Of a stretch of 64,000 nt of DNA, positions 1 through 11,267 are shown piece by piece. A model generated the notes under the pieces. It saw only the letters and a list, made by a program, of their open reading frames with translations, did no database searches and was not told where the DNA came from. A program made the position numbers and the translations under genes. This stretch comes from Enoplolaimus lenunculus (Eukaryota > Nematoda > Enoplea > Enoplida > Thoracostomopsidae), in contig JASANG010002570.1 of NCBI GenBank assembly GCA_030248215.1, positions 124,001 to 188,000 on the forward strand, in the 5' to 3' direction. Position 1 is the stretch's first letter. The number at the start of each line of letters is the position of its first letter.

Positions 1-63
1 TACAGTATTTTTCACGCGATTCCTAATTACATTTTGCTATAAAATTTGCATAAAAAATTTTAA

Positions 64-206
64 ACATTTTAAATTTAAAGTATAATTTTTACACATTTTA
101 AATTTAAAGTATAATTTTTACACATTTTAAATTTAAAGTATAATTTTTACACATTTTAAATTTAAAGTATAATTTTTTACACATTTTAAATTTAAAGTAT
201 AATTTT
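64..206. repeat. 29-bp tandem repeat, about 5 copies
   Basis: An AT-rich unit beginning acattttaaatttaaag recurs at 64, 93, 122, 151 and 181, so the period is 29 bp with one 30-bp step. Copies are nearly identical, suggesting recent slippage. No coding potential. Confidence 0.9.
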
Positions 207-492
207 CAGATAATGGAAGCTTTATCAAGCGATTCTCACGCAGTCAAGCAACGATTGCACGAAAAACTCGCTGCGGTCTTAACAGCATTTCGCCAGCATA
301 CTCATTAGCGAAGCGTATTACCTGCCAATATAAAGGTTACCTTGCTCAACAGAAGCGTACATTAACATAGCAACGATTTATAACCCTGCCCCTGTTCAAT
401 ATTAATATCCAAGAGCCTAAGCCTGATTTCACCGTGTGCCAATCTGTAGCAAATGCTTATTATCGGAGGAGCAACAATGACGCGAATTTACT
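207..492. other. Unassigned sequence
   Basis: I see no gene, splice-bounded open frame or recognisable repeat here. The stretch ends at the target duplication of the next element. Confidence 0.5.
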
Positions 493-500
493 GCACAACT

Positions 501-690
501 TTCCCATCTTACTTTTAGGTCCGTCCCGGTTTGTGGTGGGTCTATAAAAGAGTAGGCTTACATTCTAGACTACATTATTTGCTTAGTCTTAGACTAAGGT
601 TTAGGAATACGATTTTGCAACGCTTAGGCTTAGGCTTTGGCTTAGGAATACGCTTAATCTACTGGTACGGCTCTAAAAGTAACATTGACC
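501..690 (+). mobile_element. TLR-B MITE with TTAGGC hexamers
   Basis: The element is flanked by a perfect 8-bp duplication GCACAACT (493-500 and 691-698). Its ends are degraded versions of the family ends ccCATcTTACTTTtAGG and AAAAGTAACATTGaCC. The interior has the family's 'GGTGGGTCTATAAAAGAG' block followed by TTAGGC-type hexamers around 620-655. Non-coding; the short open frame inside it is incidental. Confidence 0.85.
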
Positions 691-869
691 GCACAACTGA
701 TGGAAAATCTTAAATTTGAATTATTTTGCTAGCGGTTTACTTCTTTTAAATTTGACTCAACGGCTTACTGAATAATGAATATGATAATATGGTGTTGATT
801 TGATCTTATAATGTTATTGGCTATTGTTAATTATAGAGTCATGTCCACTCTGGGAGACAACGAAAGTGA

Positions 870-1125
870 GCGCGTTAGAGTTCAATGAATTCAGAATTCT
901 GAGTTCTGAAAGGCCTCAATGAATTCAGAATTCTGAGTTCTGAAACGCCTAACACAGGAGTTAGGTCTTTCAGAACTCAGAATTTTGAGTTGATTCATCT
1001 CATTCTGAGTTAGTTAAACCACTCACCCGCAATAAAATAAACTCAGAGTGAGTTAATATTTACTGTTATTAACTTAGAAACAACCAGACAGAACTAATTA
1101 ATCAACTCATTGGCATTTACAGTAT
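870..1125. mobile_element. K-family MITE
   Basis: This copy shares blocks such as GTCTTTCAGAACTCA, ATTAATCAACTCATTG and the end TTTACAGTA with 25177-25427. It contains many direct and inverted GAATTCAGAATTCTGAG motifs, including a duplicated 40-bp block at about 882-950. The left boundary is approximate. Confidence 0.6.
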
Positions 1126-1212
1126 AAGCCTTAAGGTTTAGGCTTAGGGTTATTAGGTTTAGGCTTAGGGTTATGCATAACTGATAGGACCTTATATAAT
1201 TAACATGGGCCA
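1126..1212. mobile_element. TLR fragment with mixed TTAGGC/TTAGGG hexamers
   Basis: About 1130-1178 holds TTTAGGCTTAGGG-type hexamers twice, and 1203-1212 reads aaCATGGGCC, a TLR-type end. The other end is missing. It directly abuts the K element. Confidence 0.5.
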
Positions 1213-1629
1213 TGTATATTTGTGATCTCAGTATATCAAGAAATTCCACATATATAAGTCGTTTTTACTTCATTATTTGCATATTTCTTTACATATATAT
1301 GAGTCCAGCTTCAAATGAGAGTGGAGTTCCCAGGGGAGATACGAGATGCCTCCCACAAGCCTTGTCATTCTGAAAATTTTGCGATGCAAATTGTTCATCT
1401 AAAGCTTACGATATGTTTTTCCAATAATCAAAAAGTTGAAAAATATTAGTCGCTTCGAACGCAACTTCAAAACCTTTTCACTTTCAACGCAATGATGCAT
1501 TCTACGGTCGTAAATATTGGTAATTAAAGAGTCCGTCAAAACTTTAAATGGAATATTTACTGTATTTTTATACGTACCAGCAAAACCATATGTATGTAAA
1601 CTTCGAATCATGGTCTATAAACACGCTGT
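1213..1629. other. Unassigned sequence
   Basis: No gene or recognised repeat seen. The minus-strand open frames here have no protein-like composition and run into the TA-J element. Confidence 0.4.
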
Positions 1630-1631
1630 TA

Positions 1632-1843
1632 CACTGCATAAAATGGTGAGTAACGATTGACTCTCTCCGAAATAGGCTCTGCGGGATTACACAAACTGAG
1701 TCAAATTCGACTCCACCAGAGTCAAACGGTGCGACGCAGTGCGTCGAATTTGACTCTGGCGGAGTCGAATTTGACTCGGTTTGTGTAGTCCCGTAGAGCC
1801 TATTTCGGAGAGAGTCAATTTGACTCACCATTTCTGTGCAGTG
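1632..1843. mobile_element. TA-J near-palindromic MITE
   Basis: A 212-bp element flanked by TA (1630-1631, 1844-1845), with ends CACTGCAtAAAATGGTGAG and its complement. The whole element is close to one long inverted repeat, with GAGTCAAATTCGACTC modules on both arms. A TA duplication and CACTG ends suggest mobilisation by a Tc1/mariner-like transposase (inference). Other copies lie at 55520-55729 and 58255-58469. Confidence 0.88.
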
Positions 1844-1845
1844 TA

Positions 1846-2158
1846 TAATCGTTTTTGTCAAAATTTAAATGCGAATTGTATAAATATAACGACTTTTTAC
1901 GCAAAAACCAAAACGGAACAAAAACAACCATGAAACGCATTCTTAAACTTCACACGCCAACTTAAATTTTTTGGTGAAATCATTTGACCAAAATTCAATT
2001 TCTCAATACCGCAATGAGAGTTGTTGAACAAACCTGTGATTATTTCATTTACCATATACGTATGTACTTTTGTCATTATCTTCACTGACAGATTTTGTAA
2101 AGTAAAACCACATAAAATAGTTTCCACTTTCTGAGCATTCTACAGTTGATAAGTACTC
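1846..2158. other. Unassigned sequence
   Basis: No convincing gene or repeat seen; the 76-codon minus-strand frame has no recognisable features. Confidence 0.4.
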
Positions 2159-2425
2159 GGTCCAATGTTACGTTTAGGGGCGTAACAGTAGATTAAGCGT
2201 ATTCTTAAGCCTAGTCTAAGCCTAAGCGTTGCAAAAATGTGTTCCTAAGCCTAAGCCTAAGCCTAAGCGTTACAAAAACGTGTTCCTAAGCCTAAGCCTA
2301 AAGCCTAAGCGTTACACAGACGTGTTTCTAAGCCTAAGCCTAAGCAAAAAATGTAATCTAGAATCAAAATCTACTCTTTTACAGACCCGCCAGAAACCTG
2401 GACGCTCCTTAAAGTAACATGGGCC
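2159..2425 (-). mobile_element. TLR-B MITE, reverse orientation
   Basis: Runs from GGtCCAATGTTACgTTtAGG to CTTAAAGTAACATGGGCC. The interior is CCTAAG hexamers (TTAGGC on the other strand) in three blocks separated by 'CGTTaCAaAaaCGTGTTC'. The flanking duplication is weak, so this is an older copy. Non-coding. Confidence 0.8.
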
Positions 2426-2602
2426 AGTAGTACTGGGGTTACAAGAATATTTTACTTGCGCTGTTGCCCGCTCTAAAACAATCAACTGAATTACTCGTGC
2501 TGATTCATCAAGTACTTATCCTTAACGACTTCACTAGGTCCGGTGTAGTTTAATGACACCTTGTTAAATAATCAAATACCATTGTCGAATCAGTAACTGA
2601 AG

Positions 2603-3325
2603 GCAGGAGGCAAACCTGAAGTGAAAAATACCGGAACCTAAGGTCAACAAAACTTGAAGGTGTCAGGTGTGAAGCCGGAGGTGACGCGAATAGTTGAAGC
2701 AATCTTTAATTTGTTACTTTTAGCAAATATCTGTAAAGTGTTGTCTAGAATTTTGGTGTAAGATTTTTATTTCATAGGAAACCCGACAATTTGTTCTCAA
2801 AATTACATCAAAACTTGTTGCCAGGGTACAACCGGAGGTCTGCCTCCGGCTCCGGCAGAAAATCGGCCTCTGGCTCCGGTTCCGGCAGAAAATCGGCCTC
2901 TGGCTCCGGCTCCGGTAGAATTTTTGCCGAAGGTTCCGGCAATTGCGGTAATAAAATTTTTTATAACTTTGCAAAATTTATCTGTTTAGCGCGTTTCGTT
3001 TTACTTTTGTCAGAATTTTCAGGAAACAAATTTCCGAAATTTCGCAGAAAATTAGCGTAAAGCCGAACAACTCAACAACATATTGCAGATATTGACTAAA
3101 ATGAACTAATTAACCATCAATTTTACTACCTAATTTCGCCTGACTTCCGGCTCCGCCAAGTTTCATTGACCTCCGGCTCTGGCAAGTTTCATTGACTTCC
3201 GGCTCCGGCAAGTTTCATTGACCTCCGGCTCCGGTATATTTCACCTCCGGTAACCTGCTTGTTGCCAAATGCGCAAACGAAACAATTTTGATTTCTATCA
3301 GAGCCAGACCTGCGGATGTACCCTG
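2603..3325. mobile_element. Older hAT-F MITE split by a younger copy
   Basis: 2603-2813 aligns with the left half of the intact copy at 48373 (GAAAAATACCGGA, then GCCGGAGGTGA). 3296-3325 resembles a right end (AGACCTGCGGATGTACCCTG). The two halves are separated by the element at 2822-3257 and one copy of its target duplication. Confidence 0.5.
2822..3257. mobile_element. hAT-F MITE, intact ends
   Basis: Ends CAGGGTACAACCGGAGG and CCTCCGGTaACCTG, flanked by a perfect 8-bp duplication CTTGTTGC (2814-2821, 3258-3265). The subterminal regions are arrays of CCTCCGGCTCCGG. CAGGG-type ends with 8-bp duplications are the hallmark of hAT non-autonomous elements. Open frames across it merely translate the CCGGCT repeats. 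Confidence 0.88.
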
Positions 3326-3607
3326 ACAGATAGGCATCGGATACTTTTTCATATCTTGCAATTCACCCTCCAAAACATGTGCGGATATCGTTTCCGGATA
3401 TGCGATGTTTAGATTTCCGGACGTACAGTGCGTTTCTATAAAAATTACATTGCACATATCTGACACGCGCCTGTCGGATTTCAAGTAATAAGAATATCAC
3501 CCAATTTTAAACAAGTATATTAGAATGCTCGTCGAATCGATTTGCACAATACCATTGTCCAAGTCGAAGTTGGCTTCAGCAGCGCAGTGGTAGGGTCCTA
3601 TATACGC

Positions 3608-3919
3608 CAGTGTGCAACCAGAGGTGAAAAATACCAGAGTCGGAGGTGAAGTGAAATTATAAGTACGTAAAACATGATACTTAATTCGCTTCTTTAAACT
3701 GTTGTTAAACCTTTTCGTTTCACGCTTATTTTATACAAAATTTCGCCAATTTGTCCATCATAATTGTACCAAAATTTGAAAGAAACCGCACAAAACAAAT
3801 ATTGTAAAATTTTGCGTAATTTCACCACCGAAATTGCCGGAACCTCTAGCAGATATTCTACCGGAAGCAGAGGTCGATTTTCAGTCGGAGCCGGAGGCAG
3901 ATCTGCGGTTGTTTCCTGA
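3608..3919. mobile_element. hAT-F MITE, degraded
   Basis: Ends CAGtGTGCAACCaGAGGTG and GCGGTTGTttCCTG; the 8-bp flanks ATATACGC and ATCTAAGC agree at six positions. CGGAGCC-type repeats lie near both ends. Confidence 0.65.
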
Positions 3920-4249
3920 TCTAAGCATAGCTAATACTATCGATAACATGGCCATTTATACTTTAGTTTTCATATTGAGCTCAACATCCGATTTCGGTTT
4001 TTTTTCAACTCTGGTTGCAGCCTGCAACTTATTTTTCACAACAAACAGAAATTAGCACTCGAAAATTTATTTACATCTACGCTCAGCTCATCTATTTGCC
4101 ACATAACAAACAATATATTTTACTTTTAAATGTTTAACACAAAATGGTTTATACTTTCATACGAAACTTGCACAGCTAAGAAACGTTTCAAAATGAACGT
4201 TTGCTGGAGTCATACTTAATTTACGCATAATTAATTTTTTTCTGGTTCT

Positions 4250-4665
4250 ATCGTACGCAAATAACTCACGTACGATAACGTACGGTGACGGACAGCGCCA
4301 TACGGATGACGCACGCTGACGAACGGCGCCGTACGGATGACGCACGGTGACGGACGGCGCCGTACAGATGACGCAGAGTGACGGACGGCGCCGTACAGAT
4401 GACGCAGAGTGACGGACGGCGCCGTACAGATGACGCAGAGTGACGGACGGCGCCGTACAGATGACGCAGAGTGACGGACGGCGCCGTACAGATGACGCAG
4501 AGTGACGGACGGCGCCGTACAGATGACGCAGAGTGACGGACGGCGCCGTACAGATGACGCAGAGTGACGGGCGGCGCCGTACAGATGACGCAGAGTGACG
4601 GACGGCGCCGTACAGATGACAAAGAGTGACGGACGGCGCCGGACGTCAAGTATAGCGCCACGCTA
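4250..4665. repeat. O family: 31-bp GC-rich minisatellite
   Basis: The unit GACGGACGGCGCCGTACAG plus ATGACGCAGAGT recurs every 31 bp (for example at 4381, 4412, 4443 and 4474), about 12 copies, nearly identical in the middle and diverged at the left. The left flank has CGTACGCAAATAACTCACG, found again in a related fragment at 29610-29770. Because 31 is not a multiple of 3, successive units are read in all frames, giving a spurious 160-codon minus-strand frame. Confidence 0.9.
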
Positions 4666-4779
4666 ACGGGGCCTGGACGATTGCTTTTATGTGGTAGACT
4701 TGTTGTAATATGCAATTTGAAATTAATTACACCGGGTTTTGGGTTCATATTTTTAGCAAACAGCGAAAATTAATAATTA

Positions 4780-7700
4780 TCATTTGTCCGCGATTCTGTG
4801 TTTGTTTCGTTTGTGACGAAAATAATGTTTCTTATCAACATACCGCACTCCACAAATTTCACACCGATATGGCTTTTCACCTAAATATGAAATAAACAAA
4901 GTAAAAAAATATTTAAAAATAAACATACAAAGTAACGAGATTTAGTGACCGATCAATAACTAACGTTAGTCTTTGCTCTTGTAGACCATTCTTCTGAGTT
5001 GTTTCTTTGGCCAATGTAAAGAACAGGGGCGGAACAGTATTATAAGCATATTCCTAAGCCTAAGCTTAAGGCTAAGCGTACGAATGAGCATATTCCCATG
5101 CCTAAGCCTAAACGTAATAATAAGCATATTCCTAAGCCTAATCCTAAGCCAAGCAAAAATAGTCGAAAGCTTTAGCTTACTCTATTGCAGTCCCACAGAG
5201 AAACGTTCCGCATCTGATCTTTACATGGGCGCTTACTTTTAAGGATTTCGGCTTAGACAAACGATTACGTTTTGGTGTATGTAAGGCTTCTCCTAAACCC
5301 AGCTCTAAGCTTGAGTATGGCGAAACGGTACAAGCGCCGAAATAAAATCTTAATCCAATCTACATTGTGCGCTCAATCCCTTTATGAACGAGCCCTCAAA
5401 TGATCTGTCCACCACATAGCAAACAAATCTGAAATCCAGCCGACCGACATGGCGCAACAACTGCTGTGAACGATAAATTCGACCCACAAATGGCTGAATG
5501 AAGCACCATATTCAAACTAACTGTCAACAGAGGTGTAGCCAGGATATTACTTTGGAAGGAGATAACTATATGTAGATGTTTTTTGACCTCCAGGACCTAT
5601 AAAGGCTTAGTTTAGACTCTGTAAAATTTTCATTCACTGTGTCTGTCGAAATTTCGGAAAGAGCACCTGTATCCCAACCCTCTGTGTACGTATCTGCCAG
5701 TCAAACACGCTCCAAAACATTAACAGTTACCAAACCTTGAACTCTAGCAAGAACTTACCCGTATGTATCTTTTCATGCCGCAACAGATTACTTCGCACTT
5801 TAAATTTCCGATGACAAACACTGCATTCAAACGGCGTTTCGTGTGTATGACAACTGCGAGTATGCTTCAAAAGTGAACTTCGGTCGACTAAATATTAAAA
5901 TTAACCTAGCAAGCAATAAAATACCTCGGCGAGCAAGTACATATTTCCCAATATACACATAAGTATAACACAACCGGTTTGGCAGCTACGAAGGAAACAG
6001 AAAGTTTGCCCACTGAGGACAAAATTGCCTACTCATCGAAAACTATTAAACCTGTTTGTAAATTAACCTTAATCCCGTGTGCCCGACTTGAAAAGTTTTA
6101 TGCCCTGTAACGCTTTCGGATAGCTACAGGCCTGCAAAACAAAAAGTACTATTTTATAAATAACAGAATAAAAGTTTACAGCTACGGTTAAATATAGCCT
6201 AAGCCAAAATTTGGAATGTTCACCCCCACGTTTTCCTCCCCATTTTTCGCCCCGCCGCCTTTCGTCCGTCACCTTTCACTACCACAACCTTCAGCCTGCC
6301 AAAGCTTCTAGATGTGATACTAAATGAAACCTTGATATCTATGCGTGTGGCTTTTTGCTTGTTTCTTCAACTAAAAATTTTTTGCATCAAAACATTTACG
6401 GACGTACAATAGTGAGAAACCCTCACAATCCGGAATTGAAGCGAACTAGAAGCCAAACGTAATTTGAGTATTGCTTTGTTTTACGAAAGTAGAATATTGC
6501 GGGTCAAGGGTTTAGTGTATATCCAACGGAAACCCCAGAATAAGCTTGTTGAGGAAGCAGAAACGGTCGTCACATATTCTTTTGAAGCTTAGCGACTTAT
6601 ATTGCAGTTAAACGTAGAATGTAAACAGCCTCACTGGAGACATTTTTAAAGTGTTCTATGAAATGAATCGCGAAAAATAAAAATTTTCTTTAGCGTCATG
6701 AATGCAGAGTAAGCATATCCAAAAATGTAACTGCTGGACCGGCTATGTTAAATAAAAGTTGCATCAATTCAGCTTGATAAATTGCGTGTATAGCATATGC
6801 AACATTTATAAATCCTTTTAATAATTAACAACATACCTGCACAGTAATCACACTGCGGGCATGCAATTGGCCTTGAAATAACCGAAGGTGCAATATGCTG
6901 TTTCCGGCAATGAATCATAAGTTGAGATTGGCACAAAAATTTGCGTGGACATTTCGAACACTAAAATAACAAAAATACAAAACTAAAAAACCAAAACAAC
7001 TAAGCTATTAATATACAGACGATATCAAAGCTCAAAGCTGTTCCCAACTGATTATATTAAATGATGAGCACGAATACCAGCATAAGGTGCAAGTATAATC
7101 CTTTAAAACTTGCAGTATTGTATTCTATCAAGTAAACATGGTGCACATCGGCGTGCAATCGGATATCCGGCTCGATTCCGGTATTCAACATTTCCGGATA
7201 TTCATCGATCGAAAAGTACTATATTCCTATATCAGTCATAGTTGAACTATTGTATTGAGTGAAGCTCGGATTCACTTACTGACAATATGCTCAAATGCAA
7301 CAATTGGAATAGCTTATTTCCAAGTATAGAAAGTCTTAAGCAACATTAAGTGTTTATCCGAAAACTCTACAAAAGATAATGTTATAGACCGACAAAAACA
7401 ATACTCACAAAAATATAATACACTCTAATGCTATAATGAGATTTACACCCCCGGATAATAAGCTTTCTTACAAAAGAAAGTTTATCAAAATCGTTTCAGC
7501 GGTTCGGGAGAATGTCTTCGGACGGACCGACGAACATCCACTTTTCGACATCCGAATACAAAACACTAAACGCTTCGCGAGCCACTAATCAAAAGCATAC
7601 CTGATTTCAATTGTGGGCTCCGTATTGTTCTTTTCTCATCAAAGTCTCGCTTCGCTCCATCAGTCTATTTTATGAGCAAAATAACAATACGGAGCCCGCT

Positions 7701-10493
7701 GTTGAAACTCGGTACGCTTTTGAATGGCGAACTAATGTTATTGATGAACCCAAAATGGCAAATAATAATTGTACATGTAAATAGAGCTTTTGGGTCGCGA
7801 TATATTTCATAGTACAACACGCCACCGTCATTTACCTTTAAAGCCTTTTGGACCCGTTCACCATCGGGTGTCGTCCCGTGCACACGCATACAATGCATGC
7901 GCAACGCCATTCGTGTTAAACACGAATAATTGCACTGCGTGCATCGTTGTGCAATTATTGCAGTCGCATGCGACGTCATTGTAGGATACTTCGTCGTTGC
8001 AGCTGCAACACCGTCGTGCGACTGAAACTGATGCGATAAAATATCGGATTCTGACAAAAATCTTCGATTACAATGACCACAACAGTATACTGTATACGTT
8101 GTCGATGTTGATTGCTCTGAAAATATTATGCATATAATCAAGGGCGTAGCCAGAGGGGGTGGCGAGTTTCAGGACGTTTCTAAACAAGCGAATTGAAGCA
8201 GCTGCGGATCTCAAACTGTACTACTTACACGTATGGCAAATAATAAAATGCAAAAGTTCAGAATTTTCAAGCACGACATTCACCAGTTTGACCGACCAAA
8301 AAATTTGGCCAATGATGTACGCAAATTACTATGTAAGCTCAATCAAACTTATGACCCAGGATGAACAAATATAATATGTGATGCTTATCACTAATTATGC
8401 AGAACACTGAAATGGAAACAGAAAAAATTCAGGGATAAAGCTTATGAATACTTAAACCTTTTAGTAAATTTAAGCGTAAGCGTAAACATTGGGAAAAGTA
8501 TACAAAAGGCTATGCGTCTAAAATCATTTTCTATCATGCATAGGGTTTAAGAATTATTACTAAACAAATTTAGACGAAAATTTACCTGAAACATCACTTT
8601 TTTCAATCGAAACGGTCGTATTTGTGTCAATTCCAAAAGTGCGACACACTTGACGGGTGTTATTATTATTATTTGCATGTGTATCATCATTCATAGAAAT
8701 CTAAAATACAAAATTTAAAATAGTCATGCGGAGTGGACTGGTCCCGAAATTCTCAACCGTCCGGTCCGTTTAAAGTAGCGGTCCGCTCAAAGCCAGTACA
8801 TGATCGCACCGTTTGTCCGGTATGATGGTATGTAGCAGATGGCGGCTTATAAATATACTATTTAAAATTTAACTGCACTGGCTTCCATAGTTAAAAGATC
8901 ACAAATTTGAACACGAAACAACAAATTGGTTAAAACGGTATTTACACGCTTTCTGACAAATTACAAGCGATTTCCTTTCTCAAAAAGTTTAGGATCACGG
9001 ATCAAAGCAGTAAATCTGTAATTGTTAAGCAGTTAAGGGATTGATGAGAGTGTTCATCGACCCAGTCCGGATCGTCCAGTATTTGCGGTCCGGTCCACAT
9101 CCATAGTTTCAAATAAGAATGATAGACAGCCAACTTTATGCATGAAATACCAAGACAATCGCCAGAATACAAAATACATTGAAAAACGGCGATTAACGCC
9201 TTCACATGCGCCAGAACATTCGCAAGGCTAGCAGCAATCTAGAGCCCATATTTTCAAAAGTATAAGTACGTTGGCAAATACGTCCTGTAACTTTAGAATA
9301 TAGCAATAATAGGATTTGAATTTAGCCCATTTACTGCATTGAATCTGAAATGCTGTTAGTTGTATGGGATTGTGGGATTTACGGTATCACGACAATTCGG
9401 CCCGACAACTCGTAATCCGACTTTACATCGCCTACCAGTAGGTACGACAACTCGTCGTCTCGACAAACTTGTCGCTCACTGGTAGGTGCAACCACTCGCC
9501 GACCAAACTTGTCACCTGCCGCTAGGTACGACAACTGGTCGACCCGACAACTTGTCTTCTCGTATAAAATTCAGATCTTTTGATAGATTATATGATATGT
9601 ATTACGTTCGTTCCCACCGTCGCGCACAAGTTGTTTGTACCACACAATAGCTTTTGCTGTTTAAGTAGTGTATGACCTATCGGACTGAATAGATGCTGTG
9701 CCGGGTCGTCAAGATGTCGGGCGGGGTTGGCGAAATATCGTACAAGTGGTCGGGTTTGCCAAAATATCGAGGCCACAGTTGTCGGGATCTGGAGATATCG
9801 GGCGACAAGTTGTCGGTGTCGATGATATGTCCAGCGACAAAATGTCGCACAACAAGCTGTCGGGCGACGAATTATCGTACATTGGGAATTCACAAACTAC
9901 CTGTCGCAGTTGTCTTGTTTCTTTCTGGATTTATCACTTAATAGCTTTATGTGCAATACACAGTCGAAAATACGGTTACAGCTCTTAGTACAACATTCCA
10001 ATGCACATCCATACAGTTTGGCAGCTATCAATGCAAAATATTTCAACGGCGGTTCAAGCTCTAGCAATTTCACACCACTAATATTCAGAAAAAACGCTCA
10101 AAATAAATAACAAATATTCCGTTCAAATACACTTACCTGCGACGCCTTCTTATCACTAAGCAAAGGATCACTTTTCCCATCAGCAGACGCGTCCATATCC
10201 GCTCTCGAAACATCCATACTCGGTTCCTGGCTTTTCAGTTTGTCCAATTCAACGATAAAATTTTTCGTGCATCCCTCCGTCTGCATCTTATCATTTAAGC
10301 AATCATCCTGGCCTTGTTTTACGCGAACCACAACAGGAGGTCGCACACACATTCGGCTGTTCGTAACATGTGCTTGCAGTACAGAATCGAACAGTGCATC
10401 TTTAACATCTTGAATATTGTGAACAATCATAGATTTACGTTGATCGGTGCTTGTGTTGTTTTCTAACACTCCAGCGACCATGTCACGCGACAT
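4780..10493 (-). CDS. C2H2 zinc-finger protein, six exons, 368 aa
   Basis: Minus-strand exons: 10493-10137, 8700-8586, 8116-7836, 6960-6837, 5887-5759, 4880-4780 (stop at 4780-4782). All junctions are GT-AG and phases join cleanly (1107 nt). The N-terminal ~160 residues are acidic and Ser/Asn-rich with no known domain. Six C2H2 fingers follow at about residues 170-191, 216-237, 252-273, 285-306, 314-334 and 342-363, each Cys-x2-Cys-x12-His-x3-4-His. Fingers 5 and 6 are joined by the canonical TGEKP linker, and an intron splits finger 4. Likely a nuclear DNA-binding regulator, by family. I cannot assign an ortholog. The start ATG at 10493 is the first in frame; an upstream exon cannot be excluded. 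Introns hold TLR-A, P and Q repeats. Confidence 0.88.
5009..5230 (-). mobile_element. TLR-A MITE in zinc-finger intron 5
   Basis: From GGCCAATGTAAAGAACAGGG to CTGATCTTTACATGGGC, with the family's right-hand block CACAGAGAAACGTTCCG. The interior is CCTAAG hexamers, that is TTAGGC on the minus strand. The 8-bp flanks agree at six positions. Confidence 0.85.
5888..6836. other. Zinc-finger gene intron 4
   Basis: Flanked by a GT donor (complement of tacctg at 6835) and an AG acceptor at 5888-5889. I see no recognisable repeat or gene inside. Confidence 0.6.
7598..7720. repeat. Short hairpin element
   Basis: GGGCTCCGTATTGTT (about 7616) is repeated inverted as AACAATACGGAGCCC (about 7682-7696), with weaker matching further out. 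It lies in zinc-finger intron 3 and looks like a small foldback MITE. Nearby 7480-7560 holds a diverged CGTTTCAGCGGTTCGGGAG-type repeat remnant. Confidence 0.55.
8728..9108. mobile_element. Q-family MITE
   Basis: Begins GCGGAGTGGACTGGTCC and ends GCGGTCCGGTCCACATCC, an imperfect inverted repeat. The interior aligns with 11268-11605 (for example ATTGGTwAAAAyGGTATTTAC and TTCCCATgGTT-type blocks). Located in zinc-finger intron 1. Confidence 0.6.
9385..9885. repeat. P family: TGTCGGG foldback repeat
   Basis: The left arm (about 9385-9555) is full of CCCGACAACT and GGTACGACAACTCGTC. The right arm (about 9695-9885) carries the opposite orientation (GTCGGGCGACAAGTTGTCGG). The arms surround about 140 bp of unrelated sequence. 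The open frames here are repeat translations. Confidence 0.65.
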
Positions 10494-10859
10494 TTTGCAA
10501 ATAATGCCAAATTGGCTTGCTTATCAAACGAAGTTTACCATATTAATAAATCCAAACTTTGCTAAACCCAATTTCATTTTATCCATTACATCATTAAACT
10601 AACTGAACGACAGATACCATGGAATAAACGTATAGCAAAATCGAAAATAGTGACCAAAATAACGGACTTGGAAACAGGTATAATAATAATAATAAATTAT
10701 AACTGTTCTATGCGAACAGCATACACCATGAAAATTGGTTGAACTGGTTTCAATCGAACAATTTTAGCATTAACCACCGCACACCCAGCTCAATCTTAAA
10801 CTATTAACTGCCGTCTTGAAACTGCTTTCAGATATGTATTGCGAATTGCAAGACTAATC
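10494..10859. other. 5' flank of the zinc-finger gene
   Basis: AT-rich sequence upstream of the minus-strand start codon. It should contain the promoter, but I see no recognisable core element. Confidence 0.4.
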
Positions 10860-11002
10860 GGCCCATGTACAGAACAGGGCCGGAACGTTTTCCGGCGGGA
10901 CTGTAACAGAGTAAGCTTAAGCTTAGGCTTAGGTATATGCTCAACGCTTAGGCTTAGAAGTATGCTTATACTACTGTTCCGGCCCTGTTTAATACATTGG
11001 CC
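10860..11002 (+). mobile_element. TLR-C MITE, compact and intact
   Basis: A 143-bp element, GGCCCATGTACAGAACAGGG to CCCTGTTTAATACATTGGCC, with a perfect 8-bp duplication GACTAATC (10852-10859, 11003-11010). Subterminal CCGGAACGTTTTCCGG marks the C subfamily. Only about four TTAGGC-type hexamers are present, so this approaches a minimal unit. Confidence 0.92.
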
Positions 11003-11170
11003 GACTAATCTATATTGACATAACAAAAAAAATCAAGCCCGCTTCAATATAATTTCACGAAAATTCTGGCAATAATTCAGCTCAACTTTTTAGTGCTATT
11101 TCTAAAATCTTAGCTGCCAATAATGACTGCGGAAGCCTCTTGCGAACACTGCACCATAATGTTATTGGCC

Positions 11171-11265
11171 TTTGTATAGAACAGGATCAAGACAGTAATA
11201 TAAGCATAGTCCTTACCGTTATGGATGAGCCCATACCTAGGCCTAAGGGGAAAATTAGTCTAAAA
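11171..11265 (-). mobile_element. TLR-C fragment
   Basis: Starts GGCCTTTGTATAGAACAGG, contains AAGCATA..CCTAAG and AATTAGTCTAAAAGC blocks, then is replaced by the adjacent Q element at about 11268. Its right end is missing. Confidence 0.6.
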
Positions 11266-11267
11266 GC

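Noticed and set aside
4266-4748. 160-codon minus-strand frame with repeated SSVRRRPSLCVICTAP
   Set aside because: It is the 31-bp minisatellite read through three frames in turn; no start context or splicing supports it.
7767-7835. Longer third exon of the zinc-finger gene using a GTACAA donor
   Set aside because: It leaves a phase that destroys the next finger; AAG|GTAAAT at 7836 joins in frame.
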